Below, in pieces: positions 48,307-56,216 of a stretch of DNA of 64,000 bases. The notes under the pieces are model-generated. The model had not been told where the DNA came from, made no database searches, and worked only from the letters and a program-made list of their open reading frames with translations. The translations under genes and the position numbers were made by a program. Position 1 is the first letter of the stretch; every line of letters starts with the position of its first letter. Origin of the DNA: Mycolicibacterium austroafricanum (GTDB taxonomy: Bacteria; Actinomycetota; Actinomycetes; Mycobacteriales; Mycobacteriaceae); assembly GCF_902705885.1 (NCBI RefSeq), contig NZ_CACSIP010000025.1:74-64073 (forward strand), read 5' to 3'.

Positions 48307-50136
48307 ATGCCGACAACAGCAAGCAGCAAGTTCGCCGAAGGCCTGCGGCACCTGGGGTTGCTGCCGGGCGTGGCAACCAGCAGGAATGATGCTGCCACAG
48401 CAGCAGGATGCTTTCGTGAAGCCACCCGCCTTGACCCCACGATGTGTGATGCCTGGCTGGGCTTGGCCTACGCACAAGGTTCCACCGCCCAAGTCCTGGG
48501 CGCAGCGCACACTCATGCCCGCAACATGTATCGGGAAGTGCGCAGCCTCGAAGTGCCCGACAGCCATCTGGCACCCATTGTGCGCACACCCATCGGCGGC
48601 AATTTTACGATCACCAGCAAGACGGCACTAGCCGCCGGTTATGCCGGGTTGCTGGTCAGTGACCGCCGGTTCGATGACGCCGAGAATCTGCTGATCGAAC
48701 TCAACCAGCCCGAAAACACCTACGTGACGATGATATCGACCATCCTGTACGCGGTAACCGAACGCTGGACTGACCTGCTGACCACAGCGGACAAGGGCCG
48801 GCGCCCCGCCGATGTGACGATGGCGGCCACCATGGATGCGCTCACCGCACAGGCGGCCGCGAAAATGGGGCAGTTCGGGCGCGCGGTGGAGCTCGCCGAA
48901 TTCGCCTACCTGCACGGCGACCCGGCCACGAAGGGGTCTGCGGCGCTGACCGCGGGTCTCGCGCTGCGCAGCCTGAGCCAGGCCGACAAGGCCACTGAAT
49001 GGCTGACCAAGGCAGCGGCCACCGGAACCAGCCCGGAAGCCAAAGCAGCACTGGATAACTCCGGCTATGTTCTGACCGTCGTCACCGACGATGTGATCAG
49101 CGCGCGCACCAACCGGTGGGATCCCAACAGTGCACCATCGCTGGAGGAACTCGAGCGCGAGATGCGCCGCGTCGGCGACCCTGAGCTGTTGGCTGAGGGG
49201 GAAGCCGAGCTTGCCGCCCACGTGGGTTTGGTCGTGGTCAAGGATCGGATAGAACAGCTTAAGACTGCCCAGAAATTCGACTTGGAGATGCGGGCGGCTG
49301 GCGAGCCGGTCGGTGAAATCGAAAGTCTCTGCATGACTTTCGTTGGTGAACCGGGCACTGCCAAGACCTCAGTGGCGAGGGCGACCGGCAAGATTTTCTG
49401 CGGATTGGGGCTGCTGCGATTCCCCGACGTGTATCGGGTAACGCGGATGAACCTCGTGGGCGAGGCGATCGGTCAAACAGCTCAGCGCACCAGCGAGTGG
49501 CTGGAGCGGGCACGTGGAGCCACGCTCGTGGTCGACGAGGCTCACGAGTTGTGGAAGCCGCAGACGACGAATGATTTCGGCGTGGAAGCTCTCGATACGA
49601 TCATGAATTTCGCTGAGGAGCACCGTCGCGACATCATGATCATCCTGGCCGGATACAAGCTGCGCATCGACGCCATGCTCGATGCCAACCCAGGTCTGCG
49701 AAGCCGGTTCCCCGCGCAGCTGGAATTCCCGTCGTACTCGGCCGAGGAGATGCTGTCGATCAGCGACGTGATCGCCCGGCTGAGTTCCAAAGCGATTCTC
49801 GACCCGAGCGCACGTGGATACTTGGCCGCGATTTTCACCCAGTTGACCAGCACATACGAGGATTACAATCCTTACGGCGGGGAGCCGCGTCCATTGGTCG
49901 ACCGCGCAGCCAACGGGCGCTTTGTACGCATGCTGCTGACGGAGGCTTCCATCTGGATGAAGAACCGAGCGATGAGCGACCCGCTGATCGACCGGAGCAC
50001 CCCGGATGGGCGCCGGCAAGCGCGCACATTGTGCGAGGCTGACCTGCGGCGCGCGGCGCCGCTGGTGTTGAAGGCGCAAAAGTGCGATCCGCAGATCGCC
50101 GACGTGAACACCGATAGCGCTTTGATTGCGCTGTGA
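48307..50136 (+). CDS. eccA: ESX AAA+ ATPase EccA, 609 aa
   Basis: A TPR-like helical N-domain (residues 1-290, e.g. AAGCFREATRLDPTMCDAWLGLAYAQG) precedes a CbxX/CfqX AAA+ domain. It has FVGEPGTAKTSVARATGKIFCGLGLL (Walker A, about 345-355), TLVVDEAHEL (Walker B), NFAEEHRRDIMIILAGYKLRIDAMLDANPGLRSRFP (sensor 1 and Arg finger). The Walker A reads GEPGTAKT instead of GPPGTGKT, so the second glycine is alanine. EccA is thought to free EspG from PE/PPE cargo. It lies in the T4SS cluster, far from the other ecc genes. ATG 48307 is chosen; a longer in-frame extension overlaps the 41-aa gene in another frame. Confidence 0.9.
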   Translation: MPTTASSKFAEGLRHLGLLPGVATSRNDAATAAGCFREATRLDPTMCDAWLGLAYAQGSTAQVLGAAHTHARNMYREVRSLEVPDSHLAPIVRTPIGGNFTITSKTALAAGYAGLLVSDRRFDDAENLLIELNQPENTYVTMISTILYAVTERWTDLLTTADKGRRPADVTMAATMDALTAQAAAKMGQFGRAVELAEFAYLHGDPATKGSAALTAGLALRSLSQADKATEWLTKAAATGTSPEAKAALDNSGYVLTVVTDDVISARTNRWDPNSAPSLEELEREMRRVGDPELLAEGEAELAAHVGLVVVKDRIEQLKTAQKFDLEMRAAGEPVGEIESLCMTFVGEPGTAKTSVARATGKIFCGLGLLRFPDVYRVTRMNLVGEAIGQTAQRTSEWLERARGATLVVDEAHELWKPQTTNDFGVEALDTIMNFAEEHRRDIMIILAGYKLRIDAMLDANPGLRSRFPAQLEFPSYSAEEMLSISDVIARLSSKAILDPSARGYLAAIFTQLTSTYEDYNPYGGEPRPLVDRAANGRFVRMLLTEASIWMKNRAMSDPLIDRSTPDGRRQARTLCEADLRRAAPLVLKAQKCDPQIADVNTDSALIAL

Positions 50137-50194
50137 TCGATTGGGGCGGATCCGCCCTTAAAATTCTGGTAGCGACCTCAGGAGGTTACATCGC

Positions 50195-50896
50195 ATGGCC
50201 GACAAACCAATGCCGCCAACCGGAGCGGTCGAGGCGCAGCACGACCACCCGCATTCGGACTCTGAACAGTCCCAGCCCGCTGAAGCGCAACACGACAGCG
50301 GCCCGGCAGAGGACCCTTCTGCCGGTGGCGATCCGTCTGCCAGTGGCGATTGGCCTCCTGGCCTAGACCCGACCCAAGGTGTGTCCGGACTCGACGGATC
50401 CGACCCCCTCAGCGACATGGACCCGTCGACTTTTCTGGGGCCCATCCAGGAACTCGGGTCGAAAGTTGGTGAGCTGCCCACCCAGCTGGGCCAAGGGCTG
50501 CAGCCAGCGATGCAAGCAGCGCAGGCCCTGCCGTCTATGGCCTCAGCCTTGGCGCAACCCGCGGGCAATGGTCTTGCTGGTGCCGGGTCACCCTCAGGTG
50601 GCGACAAGGTCCAACTCGACCCTGAGAAAGCTCATGCCACCACGAGCAAGGCTGAGCAGGAATCAGCCAGCGGCTTAGCCAAGAAATCAGGACCTCAAGG
50701 CCTGGCAGGAAAGGCCCCGTTCGACGCGGCCGTAGTGACGGGGGCTGTCGAACAGGAGGTGATTGATACCGCGGGCCGCGGCCAGCTCGGCGTGCGATCG
50801 GTATCAACCAGTGCGAGCCGGCGAATCGGCACCGCCACCATCGAGGCCGCCGACGAGAAGGCGGCCGCCGAACAGGCATCCGTCCGCTACATCTGA
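50195..50896 (+). CDS. Disordered acidic protein, 233 aa
   Basis: The N-terminal half is low-complexity Pro/Ser/Asp/His. The middle (TFLGPIQELGSKVGELPTQLGQGLQPAMQAAQALPSMASAL) is helical and the C-terminus (FDAAVVTGAVEQEVIDTAGRGQLGVRSVSTSASRR) may be folded. A strong AGGAGGTTACATCGC ribosome site precedes ATG 50195. It follows eccA and resembles the disordered accessory proteins of ESX loci; it is not recognised further. Confidence 0.5.
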   Translation: MADKPMPPTGAVEAQHDHPHSDSEQSQPAEAQHDSGPAEDPSAGGDPSASGDWPPGLDPTQGVSGLDGSDPLSDMDPSTFLGPIQELGSKVGELPTQLGQGLQPAMQAAQALPSMASALAQPAGNGLAGAGSPSGGDKVQLDPEKAHATTSKAEQESASGLAKKSGPQGLAGKAPFDAAVVTGAVEQEVIDTAGRGQLGVRSVSTSASRRIGTATIEAADEKAAAEQASVRYI

Positions 50897-50929
50897 TCGA
50901 CGACAACGGGATTTGGACAGGTAGCCACT

Positions 50930-51439
50930 TTGAGCGAGAACTCCGCCGACACACCAGAACCTGACAGCATCGAAGCCCTGCGCCATGACCTCACCGAGCT
51001 GAGCAGCCGCACCACCAGCCGACACCGCTACCTCACTCGCGAAATCAACGCCCTCGGAATCCTTGTCGTGCTCATGCTGGCCGGTGGGATCATCGTCGCC
51101 ATCGTCGGAGCGTTATGGTCCGGCTCATCGCCCACGACCGCCGACGACGACCTCGACCAACTGCTAGCTCCGGGAACGCACTGCTATCGCAGCAGCGAAG
51201 AAATGGCCGCCGCGCGACAACGCGCGCTGGCCGCGATCGATCGCCTCCAGTGGGACCGCGACCACCGCAGCAGCGACGACACCGAGCATGGCCCCTACTA
51301 CTCGCCGCCGGCTCTAACCCAGGCCCCGCCGGCACTGCCAAGCATCGTCGGCGCGAAAGACCCAGGCGTGCCACAACCAGGGGACAACCAGAACGTCGAC
51401 ACCGACCTATGCTTCGGGATCCCGAAGCGCGTCGGGTAA
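50930..51439 (+). CDS. Single-TM protein with coiled-coil N-terminus, 169 aa
   Basis: The layout is: TTG 50930; a helical N-terminus (IEALRHDLTELSSRTTSRHRYLTREINALG); one TM helix (ILVVLMLAGGIIVAIVGALW); and an external part with a Cys pair (HCYRSS...DLCFG) and Pro-rich linker. It is probably the last gene of the T4SS/eccA operon. Part of its 3' end recurs, decayed, at 52931-52995. Confidence 0.5.
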   Translation: MSENSADTPEPDSIEALRHDLTELSSRTTSRHRYLTREINALGILVVLMLAGGIIVAIVGALWSGSSPTTADDDLDQLLAPGTHCYRSSEEMAAARQRALAAIDRLQWDRDHRSSDDTEHGPYYSPPALTQAPPALPSIVGAKDPGVPQPGDNQNVDTDLCFGIPKRVG

Positions 51440-51520
51440 AACCCAGCCACGTGGTCGCGGCTCGGGGGCTTGTCGCGGCTGAGTGCCGGTCGAACGATTG
51501 CAGAATCCGTACAACATCGG

Positions 51521-52351
51521 TCAGCTTTGGCGTTTGACGGCTCCTGTTTCATCGACCACGTCGAGAATGACCGACAAACCTTCCGGGATCTCGCTGCCCG
51601 GACCGACCAGCGCAGCCGCATTGGCTATACAGACGCACGTTCCGTCCGGCCGATAGGCCTTTGAGATGGCATCGGAGGGTGTGAAGCGCCCACCCAAGTA
51701 GTCAGTGCCCGCGCTGCGAACGTCCCACCACCGGCCGATCGCTCGGGCTTGGGCGACTTCCTCTGGAACGTCGACGGCCACGATCCGGACCGTGGTGTAT
51801 CCGCCTTGGTGGAGCTCGCGAAGCAGTTGCGCCCCAAGCGGCGGCCACTTGAGCGTCCCCTCGATGATGATCGGTTCGCCACGGCCAATGCAGTGCCGGC
51901 GCAGCGTATCCCAGATCCGAATGGACTCATCGTGCACGAGGGAAGCGAGCTCACGAGGGGCGATCGGCTGGCCATCACCCAGAGTCATCGACAGCAGATC
52001 ATCGAACAGACCGCTGTGCAGCGCCTCGTTGAGGATGTGATCCTTGGCAGTGTCTGCATCCAGCCGCCGATAACCGGCCTTGCTGGCACCAAGAACCGCA
52101 TCGAGCGCCCGCGACTTGCCCGACCCCGGGGCGCCAGCCGTTATCACGGCCACACCGCCAGGGGCCAGGGTCCCAGCCGGAGCCAGGTAATCAGTCACGA
52201 TCCGCTTGCGCACCTGTGCACGCCGCGGATCATTCTCAAACACCCTATGCGTGGCGCGGGGACTGTCGGGCGCCAGCAATCCGCCTAAGGCGGTGAGATG
52301 CACCAGCTCGGCAGCGACCGCATCACGTAGCGGATCAGTCGACGCGCTCAC
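51521..52351 (-). CDS. Zeta-toxin-family kinase, 276 aa
   Basis: The Walker A GAPGSGKS (residues 73-80) follows VAVITA. RRLDADTAKDHIL, IIIEGTLKWPPLGAQLLRELHQGGYTTVRIVAVDVPEEVAQARAIGRW and a Tyr/Arg-rich loop match zeta/PezT toxins, which phosphorylate UDP-N-acetylglucosamine and block wall synthesis. The start overlaps the upstream gene's stop (ATGA), as expected for a toxin-antitoxin operon. The partner is not an epsilon homologue. Confidence 0.8.
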   Translation of the reverse strand: MSASTDPLRDAVAAELVHLTALGGLLAPDSPRATHRVFENDPRRAQVRKRIVTDYLAPAGTLAPGGVAVITAGAPGSGKSRALDAVLGASKAGYRRLDADTAKDHILNEALHSGLFDDLLSMTLGDGQPIAPRELASLVHDESIRIWDTLRRHCIGRGEPIIIEGTLKWPPLGAQLLRELHQGGYTTVRIVAVDVPEEVAQARAIGRWWDVRSAGTDYLGGRFTPSDAISKAYRPDGTCVCIANAAALVGPGSEIPEGLSVILDVVDETGAVKRQS

Positions 52352-52836
52352 CCGGGAGCGACGGCGTTCTCGCGGGCCCGACGAGCCCGGAACAGTTGCT
52401 CGTACTCCTCGTAGGTCAGTTTGTCTTGCTGGTAGGCGAATTCGATATCGTCCCAGGTGCCCCGCACGTAGGCGTCGGTGGGAAGGCCGCCGACTTCGGG
52501 GACGTATCCCTCGGTGTAGTCGAGCTCGCTGAGCATCTGCAGCATCGTGTCCGTGTCGATCTCGCCGGCGTCACGCTCGTCGACGATGCAGGAAACCGAC
52601 AACGGCGCCACCCGCAGCACACCATCATTTTCACGTTTCACCGCGGCAAGCGTGCGGCTGACGTGCGGCTGCGATACACCAAGCAAGTCCGCGATCGCCG
52701 TCTGCGGGCGGCCAGCCAGTGCGGCTGCCACGATCACACTGCGCTCGCGGTATGCGACCAGCCGGCGCTGTGCGCCCACTTTTCGCAGGACAGCATCGGT
52801 GACCGGTGCCTGCTGTACCGAACCAGGGCGTCCCAT
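52348..52836 (-). CDS. HTH antitoxin/regulator paired with the zeta-like toxin, 162 aa
   Basis: A clear HTH (RSVIVAAALAGRPQTAIADLLGVSQPHVSRTLAAVKRE) at about residues 32-68 is followed by an acidic C-terminal domain (DTMLQMLSELDYTEGYVPE, WDDIEFAYQQDKLTYEEYEQLF). Antitoxins of zeta modules with an XRE/HTH fold are known (e.g. PezA-like), so it probably regulates the operon and neutralises the kinase. ATG 52836 is supported by an AGAGAGGTGG ribosome site and a TATACT -10 at 52868-52863. Confidence 0.7.
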   Translation of the reverse strand: MGRPGSVQQAPVTDAVLRKVGAQRRLVAYRERSVIVAAALAGRPQTAIADLLGVSQPHVSRTLAAVKRENDGVLRVAPLSVSCIVDERDAGEIDTDTMLQMLSELDYTEGYVPEVGGLPTDAYVRGTWDDIEFAYQQDKLTYEEYEQLFRARRARENAVAPG

Positions 52837-52930
52837 GGCCGTCACCACCTCTCTATGCAATCAGTATAGTCGCATGTCAAGCGCTACTAATTCGCGCGGC
52901 AGGCGCTCCGGGCATCAACAGGTCGCCGAA

Positions 52931-52995
52931 GACCAAGGCGTGCACAACCCGGGGGGGAGAACCAGAACGTCGAGACCGACGAATGGGCTTCGTAG
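52931..52995 (+). pseudogene. Decayed remnant related to the end of the gene at 50930
   Basis: About 50 bp resemble 51361-51410 (shared GGCGTGC, ACAACC, AACCAGAACGTCGA, ACCGAC). With one frame change it reads GVHNPG-GENQNVETDE, against GVPQPGDNQNVDTD in the intact protein. The zeta module lies between the two copies. Confidence 0.45.
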
Positions 52996-53030
52996 AACCC
53001 GACCAGGCCTCGGATGGCCGCGCGGCCGCC

Positions 53031-53339
53031 CTATTCCGGACCGAGAAGGGTGGTCACGATCGTTGTCGCTTCGCGTAGCGCTGTGGTTCCGATGTTGCCG
53101 ATCGGGGTGTCAAGCGCCGCTGTGGGTAGCCACTGGATGAGTTCGGGTAGGACGACGCCCTCGGGTTGATGCACGGTGACGACCATGGCCATTGTGGCGC
53201 TGGGGATTTCGCCGGGGACGAAGGGGCATGTGATGACGCGGCCGGTGTGGGCCGCGAGGTGGATCGTGTTCGATAGCACCACGACGTACAGCTCGGGGTC
53301 GCTGTCGAGACGGGGGGTGATGTCGCCTGGGGTGATCAC
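53031..53339 (-). CDS. mazF: MazF/PemK-like endoribonuclease toxin, 102 aa
   Basis: The sequence MITPGDITPRLDSDPELYVVVLSNTIHLAAHTGRVITCPFVPGEIPSAT fits the MazF/CcdB-fold strand pattern of mycobacterial MazF proteins. A conserved-like Pro/Gly-containing loop and a PTAALDTPIGNIGTTALREATTIVTTLLG end follow. It is ATGA-coupled to an RHH antitoxin. Activity would be sequence-specific mRNA or tRNA cleavage; the specificity cannot be read. Confidence 0.7.
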   Translation of the reverse strand: MITPGDITPRLDSDPELYVVVLSNTIHLAAHTGRVITCPFVPGEIPSATMAMVVTVHQPEGVVLPELIQWLPTAALDTPIGNIGTTALREATTIVTTLLGPE

Positions 53340-53563
53340 AGGCCGGCGGCTCGGTTTGTCCGGTAGACCTTTTGCGCGTAGGCGTCGATGTTGAGCGCTG
53401 GCACGGTGTGTGCGGTGTAGTTGTTGAGCGCGATGCGTAGGTGTTCGTTGCGTAGGGCTTGTTCGATCATTTCTGATCGATTCAGGCCGGCATGCTTTGC
53501 GTCCACGTCGGCTGTCGCGAGGACGTCGCGTTCGATTGTTACCGACACCTTCTCCTTCGCCAT
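53336..53563 (-). CDS. mazE: RHH antitoxin (MazE-like), 75 aa
   Basis: The N-terminal KEKVSVTIERDVLATADVDAKHAGLNRSEMIEQALRNEHLR is a ribbon-helix-helix. The C-terminal part (LNNYTAHTVPALNIDAYAQKVY) would wrap the toxin. The -10 TAGGAT (53576-53571) ends 7 bp before ATG 53563, so the mRNA is probably leaderless. A 7-bp inverted repeat overlaps this -10. Confidence 0.75.
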   Translation of the reverse strand: MAKEKVSVTIERDVLATADVDAKHAGLNRSEMIEQALRNEHLRIALNNYTAHTVPALNIDAYAQKVYRTNRAAGL

Positions 53564-53570
53564 ACCACTT

Positions 53571-53589
53571 ATCCTACCGTTAGTAGGAT
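53571..53589 (-). promoter_or_regulatory. MazEF-like operator over the -10
   Basis: ATCCTAC-5-GTAGGAT is a perfect 7-bp inverted repeat that contains the TAGGAT -10. Antitoxin binding here would directly block transcription. Confidence 0.6.
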
Positions 53590-53654
53590 CAAAGGTCGTA
53601 TTCTCAGCAAGGCCAGGCCGGGCCATTCAAATCACCCCGTTCAGGCCCGCCTCG

Positions 53655-53687
53655 CGGGCCGGTCGACGGTGGCGGTCGACCGGCCCG
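53655..53687. terminator. Perfect 13-bp hairpin between divergent modules
   Basis: The stem 53655-53667 with 53675-53687 encloses a 7-nt loop. It lies upstream of both mazE and the AbiEi-like gene, so it is not a normal terminator site and may be an operator or remnant. The rest of 53590-53847 holds a TACGCT -10 (53834-53839), 8 bp before ATG 53848. Confidence 0.4.
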
Positions 53688-53847
53688 TAGAGATACGGCA
53701 TAGTCACAGCTGCCGTGCTTCTCAGCTGCCAGGGACGCTGGCTAGCCGAGGTGGGCAGTGACAGTCATCCGCGTTGCGACCATCGGATAGCGACAAACAT
53801 GCAGGTAAAGTAGACGCAATGCGAGGTTTTCGATACGCTTTTATGCC

Positions 53848-54447
53848 ATGAAGGCTGCAGATATCACCCCCGGCAAGGCCATCGCCAGGACACCCCGTGG
53901 CAGCTTTGTCCGTGTCTGCGACCTCCCCGGAACGGTCACCGCCAAGAACTCTGCTGTGTCCCGCGCGCACAAAGCCGGCGACCTCATCGCCGTCCGCAAA
54001 GGTCTTTACTTCAAGGGCACCAAAACGCGGTACGGCATGACGCGGCCGTCGGCCGAGGAAATCGCCGCCGAAGTCCTCGGCAAGACCGGGGTCGGCCCGA
54101 CCGGATACAGCGCAGCCCGAGCCCTCGGCTTGACCACCCAGATCCCCCGTGAGCCGACACTGACCGTGGCAGGCCCAGTGCCCACCTCGCTGCACGGCGT
54201 GAAAATCGCACGCCGAAACAACATGAACCGACGCAGACTGCGATACACGGAAATCGCGCTACTGGAGCTCCTGCGAGGCGACTGGGAAACCACCGTCGAT
54301 GAAGGCTGGCCGGCACTGGTCTCGACGTACCGCGCCGGCACCAAATCCCGCACACTGCGCCCACGCGCGCTGCGTGAGGTGATCGCCACCGAACGCTCGC
54401 CACGAGCACGCAAAAACTTCGAGCGCCTCATAGCGGCCGCGGCGTGA
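53848..54447 (+). CDS. AbiEi/MenA-like antitoxin, 199 aa
   Basis: An N-terminal winged-helix-like region (GSFVRVCDLPGTVTAKNSAVSRAHKAGDLIAVRKGLYFKG) is followed by a C-terminal domain (EEIAAEVLGKTGVGPTGYSAARALGL, VKIARRNNMNRRRLRYTEIALLELLRGD). This is the layout of type IV/MenA antitoxins and DUF6088 proteins. It is ATGA-coupled to the nucleotidyltransferase toxin. It probably represses its own promoter and counteracts the toxin. Confidence 0.75.
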   Translation: MKAADITPGKAIARTPRGSFVRVCDLPGTVTAKNSAVSRAHKAGDLIAVRKGLYFKGTKTRYGMTRPSAEEIAAEVLGKTGVGPTGYSAARALGLTTQIPREPTLTVAGPVPTSLHGVKIARRNNMNRRRLRYTEIALLELLRGDWETTVDEGWPALVSTYRAGTKSRTLRPRALREVIATERSPRARKNFERLIAAAA

Positions 54448-55448
54448 CGCTTCTGCGGCATCACCCCAACGATCTTCGCGCCCTGATCGACCTGACCGCA
54501 ACCGCCCGCGGCATCAACAACGTCTTCGTCGAGAAAGATTTCTGGGTTACCGAAACACTGCGCGCCGCGACCGCTCCCATCACGTTGGAATCCCGCGACG
54601 GCGGTGTGCATCCGGTCCACACGATCTTCAAAGGGGGAACGAGTCTCAGCCGGATCTACGGCGTCATCGAGCGCTTCTCCGAGGACGTGGACTTACTGAT
54701 CGGCTTCCCACCGGTCGATGCCAGTGTTGGCGCCAAAGACCGTGTCTTGAAAACAATCCGCGACAACGTCGGTACCCACCTGGGCCTCGGGGCGGCCGAT
54801 ATCACCACAGAAGGCTCACCCACAAAAGGCGTCAAACGCAACACCCGCTACCACTACCCACGAGAGCGCCGGCGCCACCACGCCATCAGCGGCGGGGTGC
54901 TTCTCGAGATGGGCTGTCGCGGCGGAACCTTCCCAACCCAGACGCATCCGATGCAGTCCATGCTGGCCGAACACGCGATCAACGAACTAGGTGATACCGC
55001 TGACACCTGGGCCGAATTCGCGGCATTCGACGTCGAGGTCCTCGCGCCGGAACGAACCCTGATGGAAAAGCTCGGAATGCTGCACGACGCTGCGACCAAC
55101 GCCGGCGACGACAAACACCGAGCCCGACTGTTGTCGGCTGGACGCCACATCTACGACGTCCACCAACTCCTCAACGCAGATCAGGTCCTCGACGCGTTGC
55201 GAGCCGCAGGCCCGACCGGAATAGAAGCACTGTGCACTGACATCTATGTGCACAGCTTGCAGGCCGGATTCCCCTGCACACCACGACCATCAGACGGATT
55301 TGGACAAAGCCCGCTAGTGCATCCGACGTCCCAATGCCGAGATGTGCTGGAAGCGGCCTACGAAGCGTCGGCGGCACTGATATACGGTCACCGCCCCACA
55401 CTCGACGAATGCCTCGACACGATCAGGGCCAACGCCGTCCACCTGTGA
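54444..55448 (+). CDS. AbiEii/MenT-type nucleotidyltransferase toxin, 334 aa
   Basis: The signature IFKGGTSLSRIYGVIERFSEDVDLLI has the GGTS box (residues 64-67) and Asp81-x-Asp83 of DUF1814 nucleotidyltransferases. KDFWVTETLRA precedes it, and ERTLMEKLGMLHD with a helical C-terminus follows. Mycobacterial MenT toxins add pyrimidines to tRNA 3' ends. Phage defence by AbiE systems is also known. The start overlaps the antitoxin stop. Confidence 0.85.
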   Translation: MTLLRHHPNDLRALIDLTATARGINNVFVEKDFWVTETLRAATAPITLESRDGGVHPVHTIFKGGTSLSRIYGVIERFSEDVDLLIGFPPVDASVGAKDRVLKTIRDNVGTHLGLGAADITTEGSPTKGVKRNTRYHYPRERRRHHAISGGVLLEMGCRGGTFPTQTHPMQSMLAEHAINELGDTADTWAEFAAFDVEVLAPERTLMEKLGMLHDAATNAGDDKHRARLLSAGRHIYDVHQLLNADQVLDALRAAGPTGIEALCTDIYVHSLQAGFPCTPRPSDGFGQSPLVHPTSQCRDVLEAAYEASAALIYGHRPTLDECLDTIRANAVHL

Positions 55449-55497
55449 TCCGAAGTAACATAGCTGGCGGCGATGGATACAACGGTCGGTATCGGTG

Positions 55498-55526
55498 TGG
55501 ACAGTGCAGCTCAGGGCCGTTAACGT
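55498..55526 (+). promoter_or_regulatory. Leaderless promoter
   Basis: TGGACA (55498-55503), 17 bp and TAACGT (55521-55526) end 6 bp before ATG 55533. Confidence 0.6.
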
Positions 55527-55532
55527 GGTTTT

Positions 55533-56168
55533 ATGACCGAGGTGGGGCAAGGCACGGTGTATCAGACGTACGCGCCTGCGCCCCCGCAAGGTCAACAGCA
55601 GCCAGCTCCGTATCCGACAACTGGACCTGGTTATCCCGTACCCCAGCTTCCGGCACCTCGGCGGCCGAGGAACCTCTTTGGGGTCCTGGGTGCTGTCGTC
55701 GGCACCGTCGGGTTGGTGTGCGGAGTGGTTGCGCTGATCGTCACTCTCACCAGGCCCGCACCGCCGGCGCCTACACCTGCTCCCACCGCTGCGCAGCCTT
55801 TCATGTTCTCACCAGAGGTCGACAAGCAGTGGTGCATCTCAATGCGGCCACTTCTTGCCGAACGAATGGACATGACGCCAGCTGAGGTGATCAGCAATGG
55901 CCCCGGGGGACGAGAGTATCGAAATTTCGCGTCTTGGGTCGGGGGGTGGTCGGAAAGAATGACCACTGCTATGAATCAAGCCGACCATGTCGGCGGTTGG
56001 CTTGATCGGACGGCCAGGAGGGCAGTCGATATGACCGTGGCCGTGAGCTTTATCAAGGACGACTCCTGGTGGAACCAAGACGCAAGATACGTTTTTAACG
56101 ACGCGGCAGAGACATCCACGACGGTAAATGCGTACTGCCGGTCGGTTGGCGAGCCGGTTCGCCCGTAG
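55533..56168 (+). CDS. Membrane-anchored protein with external domain, 211 aa
   Basis: A Pro/Gln-rich cytoplasmic N-terminus (residues 1-45) leads to one TM helix (LFGVLGAVVGTVGLVCGVVALIVTL). A Pro/Thr linker and an external domain with two cysteines (QWCISMRPLL...NAYCRSV) and several Trp residues follow. This layout is frequent among mycobacterial DUF-type membrane proteins beside ESX genes. No known function. Confidence 0.55.
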   Translation: MTEVGQGTVYQTYAPAPPQGQQQPAPYPTTGPGYPVPQLPAPRRPRNLFGVLGAVVGTVGLVCGVVALIVTLTRPAPPAPTPAPTAAQPFMFSPEVDKQWCISMRPLLAERMDMTPAEVISNGPGGREYRNFASWVGGWSERMTTAMNQADHVGGWLDRTARRAVDMTVAVSFIKDDSWWNQDARYVFNDAAETSTTVNAYCRSVGEPVRP

Positions 56169-56180
56169 GTTTTCGACCAG

Positions 56181-56209
56181 TTCAGATCTAGTACCCACGG
56201 CCGTAGGCT
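56181..56209 (+). promoter_or_regulatory. Leaderless promoter of the EspK-like gene
   Basis: TTCAGA (56181-56186), 17 bp and TAGGCT (56204-56209) end 7 bp before ATG 56217. Confidence 0.6.
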
Positions 56210-56216
56210 CAGGGTT

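Noticed and set aside
53655..53687. Simple intrinsic terminator
   Set aside because: The hairpin lies upstream of two divergent modules, so ordinary termination is unlikely; kept only as a low-confidence hairpin.
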